DNA of 64,000 bases from Mesorhizobium sp. NFR06 (GCF_900115245.1 NZ_FOVT01000008.1:1-64000), one strand, 5' to 3'. Positions 35,493-44,609 are shown, counted from the first letter of the stretch. Notes: generated by a model not told the origin, from the letters alone. Made by a program: numbers and translations.

Positions 35493-36020
35493 TCAATGTT
35501 GGAGGCACTTGCGGCCCACTGCCATAGCCTTGAATGTCCCCTTCAAATCGACGACGAAGGTTCCCTTGGTGTCCGGAAACACGGTCATTTTATATTTCTT
35601 CGCCACGTCGCGTTTGAATTTCGGGTCGTCGGTCAAGATGTAACCGCCGGAATATCCGCCCTTGAGTTCGCCGCTCGTGCTGGTGGCCACACCCTTATAG
35701 AGATGGCCGTCGAGAGAGACGAAGATTTCCGATGTGTTCCCGTTCTTAAGCCCGATATCCACCTTCGTGAACACGCCAAGATATCCGACCTCCTGATTTG
35801 CCGTAACGCCCATTTGCACTGCACTTGGCCCATCTTGGCGCACGATCAAGCAATCTCCGCGGGTTTGATTTGCATAGACCGTCCAGCCCTCCACGTCGTC
35901 TCCATATCGGACAAGCACATCGCTAGCCTTGGGAAGGGGATTTTGTGTTTGCGCGTAGGCTGCTGTCGCAGATGAAAGTGCTACTGAAGTTGCCGCGATG
36001 AGTGTCATGAAGTTTCGCAT
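35493..36020 (-). CDS. Periplasmic protein of the invasion-associated/IalB-like look, behind the palindrome
   Basis: 175 aa. Signal peptide MRNFMTLIAATSVALSSATA with a cut after AYA, then VRYGDDVEGWTVYANQTRGD, CLIVRQDGPSAVQMGV and SGGYILTDDPKFKRDVAKKY. The pattern W.VYA...G.C resembles small beta-rich periplasmic proteins that accompany IalB-type proteins, but the match is only partial. AGGAAGG nine bases before the ATG at 36020 fixes the start. The shared palindrome lies 140 bp upstream, the same spacing as at the sulfatase. Confidence 0.75.
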   Translation of the reverse strand: MRNFMTLIAATSVALSSATAAYAQTQNPLPKASDVLVRYGDDVEGWTVYANQTRGDCLIVRQDGPSAVQMGVTANQEVGYLGVFTKVDIGLKNGNTSEIFVSLDGHLYKGVATSTSGELKGGYSGGYILTDDPKFKRDVAKKYKMTVFPDTKGTFVVDLKGTFKAMAVGRKCLQH

Positions 36021-36149
36021 GGTGGTGCCTTCCTTGTTAGCGCTTCTTTGCTTATGAATGTCCGCGCTGCTGTCCCAGCATGGGTCTTTCCCCTTGCGGG
36101 CAAACTTCATCGGATGCCTTCAAGGGCTTATCGCTATGAGCCCGAGGGC

Positions 36150-36179
36150 AGAAGGTAAGTTACGTGGGCAAGCACGTAG
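36150..36179. promoter_or_regulatory. Shared palindromic motif upstream of the 35493 gene
   Basis: AGAAGGTAAG, TTACGTG (36160-36166), GGCAAG, CACGTAG. One base off the perfect palindrome at 33282. It stands 140 bp before the ATG at 36020. Confidence 0.65.
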
Positions 36180-36808
36180 TCAGGTAAGAACAGCTAAGGC
36201 TTGTGATGCGACGCATCGCCCCCGAAAGACCGTAAAGGATAGCGCCTTCACCATCCTTTTGATTCCTAAGTGACACGCCCCGCCTCAGCGAGTTCCTCGT
36301 CACAGTCCGAAGGTTCGTAGTGGGCCCGCACATTGCGCGAGGACCGTCCGGAAGGGCGCTGGCAGCCGGCGCAGCTGTCTTGGTCCCGCGCTGGTGGAAT
36401 GCCACATTCCACTTCGTTCGGCACCCCAATTCTAGCATATGAATGGCGGGTTCTGGAATTAACGAACGCGATCGTGAACCTAAGAGCGTCCGAAGGGCTA
36501 TCGGCGGCTCCACTGCGGAACGAAAAGAAGTTATGCCCATCAGTCATGGCAAGTTGCACTTCGGGGCTAACCGAGTCGATCGAGCGTCACGGTTTTTCGA
36601 TCTTGGTCAGCAGGCCGTCCGATTTCTATCCGGCCATATCCGTTGTTACTATCCCCCTCCTCCGAGCCTTCCATTTCTGGCGCTCAGACCTCAGTCATAG
36701 CCGTGCAACTGCATGATCAACGGTTCGGGAGTGTGTGCGATCCTGCTCGCAGGCAGCAGTTCGGCTTCCACCAGCAGTGCGGAACCCGGGGAATATTTGG
36801 AGGCCCTA
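36180..36808. other. Intergenic region, nothing recognised
   Basis: About 630 bp. Long frames exist on both strands but have no ribosome-binding site or family resemblance. Base composition drops in GC near 36650-36800, as often at the edge of accessory DNA. Confidence 0.35.
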
Positions 36809-37024
36809 ATGAAATATCTGACGGCCGAGGAAGTCTCGGAACGTTACCGTGGTAGCATCTCTCTTGGGACGCTACGAAACTGGCGAGCCATGAGGATTGG
36901 ACCGGCCTACATCAAAATCGGAAAAGCCGTGCTGTATCCGATCGACGAACTTGAGCTATGGGATAACAAAAATATTGTGGTGTGCCGTGGTTCAAAGCGA
37001 CTTACACCGGACGCGAGTGAGTGA
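36809..37024 (+). CDS. Small helix-turn-helix protein (excisionase/AlpA type)
   Basis: 71 aa, MKYLTAEEVSERYRGSISLG then TLRNWRAMRIGPAYIKIGKA and VLYPIDELELWD. This is the MerR-like HTH_17 fold of excisionases and phage AlpA regulators. GGAGG six bases before the ATG supports the start. Such proteins normally accompany an integrase; none is adjacent, so it may be left from a lost element. Confidence 0.82.
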   Translation: MKYLTAEEVSERYRGSISLGTLRNWRAMRIGPAYIKIGKAVLYPIDELELWDNKNIVVCRGSKRLTPDASE

Positions 37025-37184
37025 GCTCGATGATCACGCAAGAGCACACAAAACCGCCCCAAACACGGACGTCAGTTAAGCGTCAAGACGACCGGATTGT
37101 GGTCAAGTCCGAGTTGATGTTCAGGCATGCTGACAACCGCGGACAGGGATAGTCAATCCCTCCCTGCACCCGGCTTGCCGACAA

Positions 37185-37901
37185 CTATTCCTGCTGGAAT
37201 TGACAGGGCCATTCTTCAGGCCTCGTCAAGCCAGAAGGCAACTCGGTCCGGGCGTCTCCGCAAGCCATGTTGAGCTGCCACTGGGACAGACCCGTCGAAT
37301 TGGAAAGATCGAGGCCCTCGATACGGGTCAGAAAGAAAAAAGCGCGGTCAAAATCTATCGGCGCGGTGAACGTCGCTCCTCGGAAGTCCGCCCGCGCGAG
37401 ATTGGCAAACGAAAAGCGGCTGCCGCTGATATCGGCGTCATGGAACTGCGCTCGCCCCAATTCCGCCTTTGTGAAATCAACATTGGTCAGATTGGCGTCC
37501 TGGAAATTCGAGCGCTGCACTTCCGCGCTTGCAAACACAGCGCCCCGGGCGTCCATATGGCTGAAGTCGGTCCTGTAGGCCTCGATTTTGTCGAACCGGG
37601 CGCCTTTGGCGGTCGAGTCGGCCAGGGAAGCACGCACAAGCGTTGCCTTCTCAAAATTTGCCGCAAGGAGATTGCTGTTCCTGAGGTCGGTCGAAGTGAA
37701 ATCAACACCGAACAGGTTCGCCCCGCTCAGGTCCTGTCCTTTTAGGATGAGAAGCTTTTTGTCACAGTCCTGCCAATTGACGCCAGGCGTCGCGGCTGCG
37801 TCGCAATTTTGAGCGGCAGTGGCGTTCTGCCAAGCAAATACAATGCAAACCGCTAGAACCAAGCCGGATGCGCCGTAAGCTCTGGTTCGTCTCAAAGTCA
37901 T
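37185..37901 (-). CDS. Pentapeptide-repeat protein, exported
   Basis: 238 aa. A signal sequence (LVLAVCIVFAWQNATAAQN) is followed by a Cys-containing linker and about 25 A(D/N)LxX-type pentapeptides (LSGANLFGVDFTSTDLRNSN, FQDANLTNVDFTKAELGRAQ). These build a right-handed quadrilateral beta helix. A C-terminal Cys pair (NMACGDARTELPSGL, EEWPCQFQ) resembles one in other exported members. ATG at 37901 or 37931; both leave the signal intact. Target unknown. Confidence 0.87.
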   Translation of the reverse strand: MTLRRTRAYGASGLVLAVCIVFAWQNATAAQNCDAAATPGVNWQDCDKKLLILKGQDLSGANLFGVDFTSTDLRNSNLLAANFEKATLVRASLADSTAKGARFDKIEAYRTDFSHMDARGAVFASAEVQRSNFQDANLTNVDFTKAELGRAQFHDADISGSRFSFANLARADFRGATFTAPIDFDRAFFFLTRIEGLDLSNSTGLSQWQLNMACGDARTELPSGLTRPEEWPCQFQQE

Positions 37902-38214
37902 TGTTGCTGGGCCTCTGCTGCTCGCCGACATCAACCTTACCACAGCTGCTGACACTCGAGCCACGGTGACGACCGCCGTCAAAGTTGATGTGAACGAGGT
38001 TGATGGGCCTCCACGCAATCCAGCCCGACGCGGCGGGAAGTGAGGCGATTCGGCCTCGGCGATGTGCCCGGAACCGCGGAAGTATCCAATGGGATCGATG
38101 ATAATCGTACGTTCTTCATCTCGGCAGGTCACGTATTGCCTACCCCAGTTAACGACCCCGCACATTTCATGATCTTGATAGCCAATTGAAAAACAACGAT
38201 AAATTGCTGCCACT

Positions 38215-38382
38215 ATGAAGATGCACAACCATCCTTCCGGCGACCCGACGCCGTCGCGCGCCGACATCGAGATGACCAAGCAGATCATCGATACGGCGAA
38301 GCCCCTGGGCATCGCCGTGCATGATCACATCATCATCGGTCGCAAGGGCAACGCCTCGATGAAAGGGCTGCTCTTGATCTGA
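38215..38382 (+). pseudogene. radC: RadC C-terminal fragment
   Basis: The 55-codon frame reads [20 protein letters not shown] then [16 protein letters not shown], the JAMM metal motif [11 protein letters not shown] and the C-terminus of RadC. The remaining three quarters of radC is missing. RadC-like genes are frequent cargo of mobile islands. Confidence 0.85.
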
Positions 38383-38385
38383 CGC

Positions 38386-38487
38386 AGGTCGCCCAAAAGT
38401 GTGCAGCGGTTTTGGGAAAATGACATGCGCAAATCCAAAAACTTGAAGCGCATCGCCTGAATCCGTTTCAGCGCGACGCGCTTCAAG
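38386..38487. repeat. Rhizobial palindromic intergenic repeat, copy A
   Basis: Begins GTCGCCCAAAAGTGTGCAGC and ends in a long hairpin with arms CTTGAAGCGC/GCGCTTCAAG. It matches the repeat at 48184-48284 over about 100 bp. It has the two-module build of RIME-type elements of rhizobia. Confidence 0.75.
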
Positions 38488-38636
38488 GCCCGCCCACCGC
38501 CCGAGCTACGGGCGCAAAAGCAGTGTTTTGCCAATCAGATAGTCGGCTCTGGAATTTCAACCGGAAATCGAGCATGATGCGGCTTGGTATTTCGGTTGGG
38601 TGCTTCGCGCTCCGATGAAATACTGGAGGACGGGAC

Positions 38637-39521
38637 ATGGCCGTTGTGCTTGTACTCGTTTTGATCGTCGTGGGCTCGGTGTTGTTCCACCTCCTGAGCC
38701 CATGGTGGTGGACGCCGATTGCCTCGAACTGGGACTATATCGACAACACCATCATCATCAGCTTCTGGATCACCGGCATCGTCTTTGCGGCTGTCGTGCT
38801 CTTTATGGCCTATTGCGTCTTCCGCTTCCGGCATCGGCAAGGCAATCGCGCCGCCTATGAACCGGAGAACAAGCGGCTCGAATGGTGGCTCATGGTCGTC
38901 ACCGCGGCAGGCGTCACTGCCTTGCTGGTTCCCGGCCTGTTCGTCTGGAGCCGTTTCGTCACCGTCCCAGGCGATGCGACCGAGATCGAGGTCGTCGCCC
39001 AGCAGTGGCAGTGGAGCTTCCGCTTGCCCGGCAAGGACGGCAAGCTCGGTACTTCGGACACTCGCGACGTCGCCGCTGACAACCCCTTGGGCATCGCCCC
39101 CAAAGATCCAGACGGCCAGGACGACGTCGTGGTCGAGGCCGCCGATCTGCACCTTCCGGTCGGCAAGCCGGTCAAGGTGCTGTTGCGCTCGATCGACGTG
39201 CTGCACGATTTCTACATCCCGGAATTCCGCGCCAAGATGGACATGATCCCGGGATCTGTCACCTATTTCTGGTTCACGCCAACGAGGACCGGAACCTTCC
39301 AGGTTTTGTGTGCCGAGCTCTGCGGCCAGGGACATCCGCTGATGCATGGCGTGGTCATGGTCGACACCGAGCAGGACTATCTGACTTGGCTCGGCCAGCA
39401 GCAGACCTTTGCGCAATTGTCGACGCCCAAGCAAACGGGCTCGGCGAACCAACCGTCAGGAAAGACGATGGCGTCCGCTTTGGACGTCGCGGCAAAACTC
39501 GAAACGCTCGAGGCCCGCTGA
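38637..39521 (+). CDS. coxM: Cytochrome c oxidase subunit II, CoxM-like
   Basis: 294 aa. Two N-terminal membrane helices, then the periplasmic cupredoxin domain. The CuA site is visible as CAELCGQGHPLMHG with a further ligand His in DVLHDFYIP. There is no CxxCH, so no fused heme c. The WQWSF electron-entry motif is in QQWQWSFRLPG. The gene order II-I-III-III-IV matches coxMNOP of Bradyrhizobium, an alternative aa3-type oxidase. First gene of the operon; ATG at 38637. Confidence 0.93.
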   Translation: MAVVLVLVLIVVGSVLFHLLSPWWWTPIASNWDYIDNTIIISFWITGIVFAAVVLFMAYCVFRFRHRQGNRAAYEPENKRLEWWLMVVTAAGVTALLVPGLFVWSRFVTVPGDATEIEVVAQQWQWSFRLPGKDGKLGTSDTRDVAADNPLGIAPKDPDGQDDVVVEAADLHLPVGKPVKVLLRSIDVLHDFYIPEFRAKMDMIPGSVTYFWFTPTRTGTFQVLCAELCGQGHPLMHGVVMVDTEQDYLTWLGQQQTFAQLSTPKQTGSANQPSGKTMASALDVAAKLETLEAR

Positions 39522-39545
39522 ACAGGGCACGGAGGTGCTGCTCCC

Positions 39546-41315
39546 ATGGTCGACGTCACACCCGCAGATGCCGTTCCGCCCGCCGAAGTCGGGGAGGTGG
39601 AACTCTACCATCCGCACAGCTGGTGGACGAAATACGTCTTCTCGCAGGACGCCAAGGTCATCGCCATCCAGTATTCGGCGACGGCAACGTCAATCGGCCT
39701 TGTGGCGCTGGTGCTCTCCTGGCTGATGCGGCTGCAGCTCGGCTTCCCCGGCACGTTCGACTTCATCACCCCCGAAGCCTACTACCAGTTCATCACCGTG
39801 CACGGCATGATCATGGTGATCTACCTGCTCACCGCGCTTTTCCTTGGCGGCTTCGGCAACTACCTCATCCCGCTGATGGTCGGCGCCCGCGACATGGTTT
39901 TCCCCTATGTCAATATGCTGAGCTACTGGATCTATCTGCTGGCCGTTCTGGTTCTGGTGTCGAGCTTCTTCGCACCGGGCGGGCCGACAGGCGCCGGGTG
40001 GACCCTCTACCCGCCGCAGGCGATCATGTCCGGAACGCCGGGGGGCCAGGACTGGGGCATCATCCTGATGCTGTCTTCGCTCATCCTGTTCATCATCGGC
40101 TTCACCATGGGTGGCCTGAACTATGTGGTGACGGTGCTGCAGGGCCGCACGCGCGGCATGACCTTGATGCGCCTGCCGCTCACCGTCTGGGGCATCTTCA
40201 CCGCCACCGTAATGGCGCTGCTCGCCTTCCCGGCGCTGTTCGTTGCGTGCGTGATGATGTTGCTCGACCGCATGCTCGGCACTTCCTTCTTCATGCCGGC
40301 GATCGTCGAGATGGGCGAGCAGTTGCAGCACAATGGCGGCAGCCCGATCCTGTTCCAGCACCTGTTCTGGTTCTTCGGCCACCCGGAAGTCTACATTGTG
40401 GCGCTGCCGGCCTTCGGCATCGTGTCCGACCTGATCAGCACGCATGCGCGCAAGAACATCTTCGGCTATCGCATGATGGTCTGGGCCATCATCGCCATCG
40501 GCGCGCTGAGCTTCGTGGTCTGGGCGCACCACATGTATGTCAGCGGCATGAATCCCTATTTTGGCTTCTTCTTTGCCACCACCACCTTGATCATTGCCGT
40601 GCCGACCGCGATCAAGGTCTATAACTGGGTGCTGACGCTGTGGCGCGGCGATATCCATCTGACCATCCCCATGCTGTTCGCACTCGCCTTCATCGTCACC
40701 TTCGTCAACGGCGGGCTGACGGGCCTTTTCCTCGGCAACGTCGTCGTCGACGTGCCGCTCTCCGACACGATGTTCGTCGTCGCCCATTTCCATATGGTCA
40801 TGGGCGTCGCGCCGATCCTGGTGATCTTCGGCGCGATCTATCATTGGTACCCGAAGGTCACTGGACGATTGCTGGATGAAACACTCGGCCGCTTCCATTT
40901 CTGGGTTACCTTTGTCGGCGCCTACCTGATCTTCTTCCCAATGCACTATCTCGGACTGATGGGCGTTCCGCGGCGTTACGCCGAGCTGACCGACATGACC
41001 ATAATGACGGAATCGGCCCATCATCTGAACTCGTTCATCAGCATCATGGCCTTCATCGTCGGCTTCGCGCAGATGGTGTTCCTGTTCAACCTGATCTGGA
41101 GCATCCGCCATGGTCGCGAGGCCGGCGGCAACCCGTGGCGTGCGACGACGCTCGAGTGGCAGACCCCGCAGACGCCACCGGCGCACGGCAATTTCGGCAA
41201 GGAGCTGCCGATCGTCTATCGCTGGGCCTATGACTACAGCGTGCCGGGCGCCAAGGAGGACTTCATCCCGCAGAACGTGCCGGGCGCCTTCGCGCCCTCC
41301 AGGGAGCCGGCATGA
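39546..41315 (+). CDS. coxN: Cytochrome c oxidase subunit I, CoxN-like
   Basis: 589 aa with twelve or more membrane helices. Ligands are visible: His for low-spin heme in TVHGMIMVIYLL, the CuB His and cross-linked Tyr in FGHPEVYIVALP, the CuB pair in VWAHHMYVSG and the heme a/a3 His pair in VAHFHMVMG. The Glu of the D channel (HPEVY) marks an A-type oxidase that pumps protons. It starts 24 bp after coxM and overlaps the next gene by 4 bp. Confidence 0.96.
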   Translation: MVDVTPADAVPPAEVGEVELYHPHSWWTKYVFSQDAKVIAIQYSATATSIGLVALVLSWLMRLQLGFPGTFDFITPEAYYQFITVHGMIMVIYLLTALFLGGFGNYLIPLMVGARDMVFPYVNMLSYWIYLLAVLVLVSSFFAPGGPTGAGWTLYPPQAIMSGTPGGQDWGIILMLSSLILFIIGFTMGGLNYVVTVLQGRTRGMTLMRLPLTVWGIFTATVMALLAFPALFVACVMMLLDRMLGTSFFMPAIVEMGEQLQHNGGSPILFQHLFWFFGHPEVYIVALPAFGIVSDLISTHARKNIFGYRMMVWAIIAIGALSFVVWAHHMYVSGMNPYFGFFFATTTLIIAVPTAIKVYNWVLTLWRGDIHLTIPMLFALAFIVTFVNGGLTGLFLGNVVVDVPLSDTMFVVAHFHMVMGVAPILVIFGAIYHWYPKVTGRLLDETLGRFHFWVTFVGAYLIFFPMHYLGLMGVPRRYAELTDMTIMTESAHHLNSFISIMAFIVGFAQMVFLFNLIWSIRHGREAGGNPWRATTLEWQTPQTPPAHGNFGKELPIVYRWAYDYSVPGAKEDFIPQNVPGAFAPSREPA

Positions 41316-42016
41316 GCGTCATCCTGGTCTTCTTGGCTGTGATTGCCGGCTTTGCCGGATGGTGGCTTTCGCACCAGCGGCTGATGGCCAAGCCATGGCT
41401 CGAGCAAGGCATGGCCGGGGACTATGTCGGCTTCGACCGATCGGCCCTGCCTACCGCCAAGATCGGTCTAGGCGTCTTCCTCGCCGTCGTCGGCTGCCTG
41501 TTCTCACTGTTCACCAGCGCCTATTTCATGCGCATGGGCCTGTCGGATTGGCGACCGCTGCCACTGCCACGCCTGCTCTGGCTGAACACCGGTGTGCTCG
41601 TGTTGAGCAGCGTCGCGCTGCAATGCGCGGTGATCGCCGCGCGCAGAGGCCAGATAGACATGGCCAGGCTCGGTCTTGCAACGGCCGGACTGACCGCCCT
41701 CGCCTTCCTTGCCGGCCAGTTGATGGCCTGGCGGCAGCTGACCGAGGATGGCTACCTGCTGGCGTCCAACCCGGCCAACAGCTTCTTCTATCTGATCACC
41801 GCAATGCATGGCCTGCACATATTGGGCGGTCTGATCGGCCTTGGCAGGACGAGCGCCAGCGCCTGGAGCGGAGCGCGGCCGCAGCGGCTCAGCCTCAGCG
41901 TCGAGCTCTGTGCCATGTATTGGCATTTCCTGCTTTTCGTCTGGCTCTGCATCTTCGCCGTTCTGGCCGGCTGGGCAGCGACGTTCATCGACATTTGCCG
42001 GCAATTGCTGACCTAG
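41312..42016 (+). CDS. coxO: Cytochrome c oxidase subunit III-like, first copy (CoxO)
   Basis: 234 aa with about six membrane helices: LPTAKIGLGVFLAVVGCLFS, LASNPANSFFYLITAMHGLH and VELCAMYWHFLLFVWLCIF. The C-terminal COX3 signature (MHGLHxxGG, YWHFLxxxW) is kept, while the N-terminal half is divergent. It overlaps coxN by ATGA (41312-41315). Two subunit III genes in tandem are characteristic of coxMNOP. Confidence 0.9.
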   Translation: MSVILVFLAVIAGFAGWWLSHQRLMAKPWLEQGMAGDYVGFDRSALPTAKIGLGVFLAVVGCLFSLFTSAYFMRMGLSDWRPLPLPRLLWLNTGVLVLSSVALQCAVIAARRGQIDMARLGLATAGLTALAFLAGQLMAWRQLTEDGYLLASNPANSFFYLITAMHGLHILGGLIGLGRTSASAWSGARPQRLSLSVELCAMYWHFLLFVWLCIFAVLAGWAATFIDICRQLLT

Positions 42017-42026
42017 GAGGCAGGCG

Positions 42027-42746
42027 ATGACGGAGACGACCCTGACGCATACCGGCCAACTGGATCGCCCCAAGGGCTGGCGGGGAATTACCGCCGACTG
42101 GTCCTCGGATCAGCGCGCATTCAAGAACGTGTCCTGGGGCAAGGCCATGATGTGGATCTTCCTGCTCAGCGACACCTTTATCTTCGGCTGCTTCCTGCTC
42201 TCCTACATGACCGCGCGCATGTCGACACGCGTGCCCTGGCCGAACCCGAGCGAGGTCTTTGCCCTTCGCATCGGCGGCTCAGAGATCCCGCTTATCCTTA
42301 TCGCCATCATGACCTTCGTGCTGATCTCGAGCAGCGGAACCATGGCCATGGCGGTCAATTTCGGCTACCGCCGCGACCGCCGCAAAACCGCGATCCTGAT
42401 GCTTTTGACCGCCGCGCTCGGCGCGACCTTCGTCGGCATGCAGGCGTTCGAATGGACCAAGCTGATCACCGAAGGGGTCAGACCCTGGGGCAACCCTTGG
42501 GGAGCCGCGCAATTCGGCTCATGCTTCTTCATGATCACCGGCTTCCACGGCACACACGTGACGATCGGCGTGATCTTCCTCATCATCGTGGCGCGAAAAG
42601 TCTGGCGCGGCGATTTCGACATCGGGCGACCCGGTTTTTTCACCAGTCGCCGCGGCCGCTACGAGAATGTCGAGATCATGGGACTCTACTGGCACTTCGT
42701 CGACCTGGTCTGGGTGTTCATTTTCGCCTTCTTCTATCTTTGGTGA
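42027..42746 (+). CDS. coxP: Cytochrome c oxidase subunit III, second copy (CoxP)
   Basis: 239 aa with about five to six helices. Signatures: KAMMWIFLLSDTFIFGCFLL, FMITGFHGTHVTIGV and MGLYWHFVDLVWVFIFAFFY. This is the more typical COX3 sequence of the pair. GAGG before the ATG and the 10-bp gap after coxO indicate one transcript. Confidence 0.93.
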   Translation: MTETTLTHTGQLDRPKGWRGITADWSSDQRAFKNVSWGKAMMWIFLLSDTFIFGCFLLSYMTARMSTRVPWPNPSEVFALRIGGSEIPLILIAIMTFVLISSSGTMAMAVNFGYRRDRRKTAILMLLTAALGATFVGMQAFEWTKLITEGVRPWGNPWGAAQFGSCFFMITGFHGTHVTIGVIFLIIVARKVWRGDFDIGRPGFFTSRRGRYENVEIMGLYWHFVDLVWVFIFAFFYLW

Positions 42747-42755
42747 GAGGCAGAC

Positions 42756-43160
42756 ATGGCTGAAGCAACCGCAAACGGTCTCGGACAACACGCGCTGCAC
42801 GCCACTCATGCGGAGCAAGCGGCTGCGACAGCGGTCGCTCACGCCGAGGTCCATCAGGAGCACCCGATCAAGCTCTACCTGGTGGTCTGGGCGTGGCTGT
42901 TCATTCTCAGCACCTGCTCCTATCTGGTCGACTATTTCGGTATCCACGGCTACCTCAGATGGTCGCTGATCCTGATCTTCATGATGCTCAAGGCAGGACT
43001 GATCGTCGCCGTCTTCATGCACATGGCCTGGGAACGGCTGGCAATGATGTATGCAATCATCCTGCCGCCGATATTGGTGCTGGTTTTCGTGACGATGATG
43101 GTCTTCGAGGCCGACTATACGTTGCTGACCCGCATCGCATTTTTCGGACCCGGCCCCTGA
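42756..43160 (+). CDS. Prokaryotic cytochrome c oxidase subunit IV
   Basis: 134 aa with a His/Ala-rich N-terminus (HALHATHAEQAAATAVAHAE), then three helices (KLYLVVWAWLFILSTCSYLV, LRWSLILIFMMLKAGLIVAV, MYAIILPPILVLVFVTMMV). This fits the COX4_pro family that closes such operons and stabilises the CuB site. Last gene of the oxidase operon, 9 bp after coxP. Confidence 0.88.
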   Translation: MAEATANGLGQHALHATHAEQAAATAVAHAEVHQEHPIKLYLVVWAWLFILSTCSYLVDYFGIHGYLRWSLILIFMMLKAGLIVAVFMHMAWERLAMMYAIILPPILVLVFVTMMVFEADYTLLTRIAFFGPGP

Positions 43161-43277
43161 CGCACGGGTTCGGACACCGCCGCAGCAAAACCAGCCGGGA
43201 ATGGCCGATGCCTTGAAACAAGAAGCCAGCGGCTTCGTTTGGTATGCGTCGTGAAACTCGAGCGAAGGACGCGGAAA

Positions 43278-43751
43278 ATGACGATTGCAAACAGACTGAG
43301 GAATTTTATCGACGGCAAGGGAATCCCCTACGACACAGTCGCCCACCATCGGACCGCCACCAGCAGGCAGGCCGCCATTGCCGCGCATGTGCCCGGCAGC
43401 ATCATGGCCAAGTCCGTGGTCGTTCACCACGAACTCGGCTATGCGCTGGCTGTGGTCCCAAGCACCCACAGGATCGAGCTCGGCAAGCTGCAGGACGTCA
43501 TGGACAAGCGCATCGGGCTCGCTTCCGAGGACGAGGTCGTGTCGATCTTCGATGATTGCGACATCGGCGCCATACCGCCGATCGGCGCGGCCTATGACGT
43601 GCCGGTCATCCTGGACGAAAGTCTGCGCGATGCCGCCGATATCTATTTCGAGGGCGGCGACCACAAGACGCTCGTGCATGTCAGCGGCAAGGATTTCCGC
43701 GACCTGACCACGGGCGCGCGTCAGGCGCGGTTCAGCCACCCGGCCCTGTGA
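43278..43751 (+). CDS. YbaK/ProX-type aminoacyl-tRNA deacylase
   Basis: 157 aa, YbaK fold: PYDTVAHHRTATSRQAAIAA, IMAKSVVVHHELGYALAVVP, GLASEDEVVSIFDDCDIGAI and PVILDESL. The conserved lysine is in IMAKSVVV. Such enzymes clear mischarged tRNA. The ATG at 43278 begins the conserved part; a longer frame from 43239 has no ribosome-binding site. It is downstream of the oxidase operon but separated by 117 bp. Confidence 0.88.
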   Translation: MTIANRLRNFIDGKGIPYDTVAHHRTATSRQAAIAAHVPGSIMAKSVVVHHELGYALAVVPSTHRIELGKLQDVMDKRIGLASEDEVVSIFDDCDIGAIPPIGAAYDVPVILDESLRDAADIYFEGGDHKTLVHVSGKDFRDLTTGARQARFSHPAL

Positions 43752-43790
43752 GCGCACGGGCGCGCCTGCCGGTGCTCACACAGGGTTCGC

Positions 43791-44609
43791 TCAGGTCGCT
43801 GGTCTCGGGGCGGCCGGCGGCTCCACCACCTTGCGGTACACATGCCAGGTGGCATGGCCGAGGATTGGCAGCACTACCGCCAGCCCTGCGAACACGGGCA
43901 GCGAGCCGACGATCAGCCCAACGGCGACGATAAGTCCCCAGACGGCCATTGTAATCGGGTTGGCCAGGACCACGCGCACCGACGTGTGGACGGCTTCGTA
44001 GGCGCCAACATCGCGATCGAGCAATAGCGGGAAAGCGACCACGCTAGTGCACAACACCACCACGGCGAATACAAACCCGATCGCGTGACCCAGCACGATC
44101 AGCGTCCAGCCGCGCCCGGTGGCGAATATCTCGGTTATGAAACTTGACAGTGACGCTGGCGGCTCGGGCCCGAACAGATGCTCGTAGAAAAGCTTCGCGG
44201 TCAAAAGCCACGTGATGAAGATCGCGAACAACATGATCCCGACCGCAGCGATGGCCGGCACCGCCGGGGAATTCCTGACCTCGAACGCGTGGCGCCAGGA
44301 CGCATCCAGCCCCGCCTCTCGTCTGCGGCTGATTTCGTAGAGTCCGATCGCTGCGAATGGACCGATCAGCGCAAAGCCGGACACGAGCGGAAACAGCAGC
44401 GGCAACGCGTTTGCTCCCGATGTCCAGGTGGCAAGCACCACGCCGACAACCGGATAGATCATGCACAGAAACACGATGTGCGAGGGTTTGACCATGAAGT
44501 CATCGACACCGCGTCTGAGCGCATCGAAAAGATCGGAGACGCCGATCTTTCTCACCCTGGTATGCTCCAGCGTTTCGCTGGCGCCTGCAATCACGTGAAA
44601 GCTTGCCAT
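43791..44609 (-). CDS. DUF2189 family membrane protein
   Basis: 272 aa with about six membrane helices (VFLCMIYPVVGVVLATW, LLFPLVSGFALIGPFAAIGL, AIAAVGIMLFAIFITWLL). The signature IGLYEISRRREAGLDASWRH is typical of DUF2189, often found beside oxidase genes. GGAGGAAGG before the ATG at 44609 fixes the start. It converges with the deacylase gene. Function not established. Confidence 0.9.
   Translation of the reverse strand: MASFHVIAGASETLEHTRVRKIGVSDLFDALRRGVDDFMVKPSHIVFLCMIYPVVGVVLATWTSGANALPLLFPLVSGFALIGPFAAIGLYEISRRREAGLDASWRHAFEVRNSPAVPAIAAVGIMLFAIFITWLLTAKLFYEHLFGPEPPASLSSFITEIFATGRGWTLIVLGHAIGFVFAVVVLCTSVVAFPLLLDRDVGAYEAVHTSVRVVLANPITMAVWGLIVAVGLIVGSLPVFAGLAVVLPILGHATWHVYRKVVEPPAAPRPAT

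Noticed and set aside
39690..41186. Minus-strand frame of 498 codons opposite cytochrome oxidase subunit I
   Set aside because: It is rich in His, Asp and Arg, the usual antisense of membrane-protein codons; coxN on the other strand has all heme and copper ligands.
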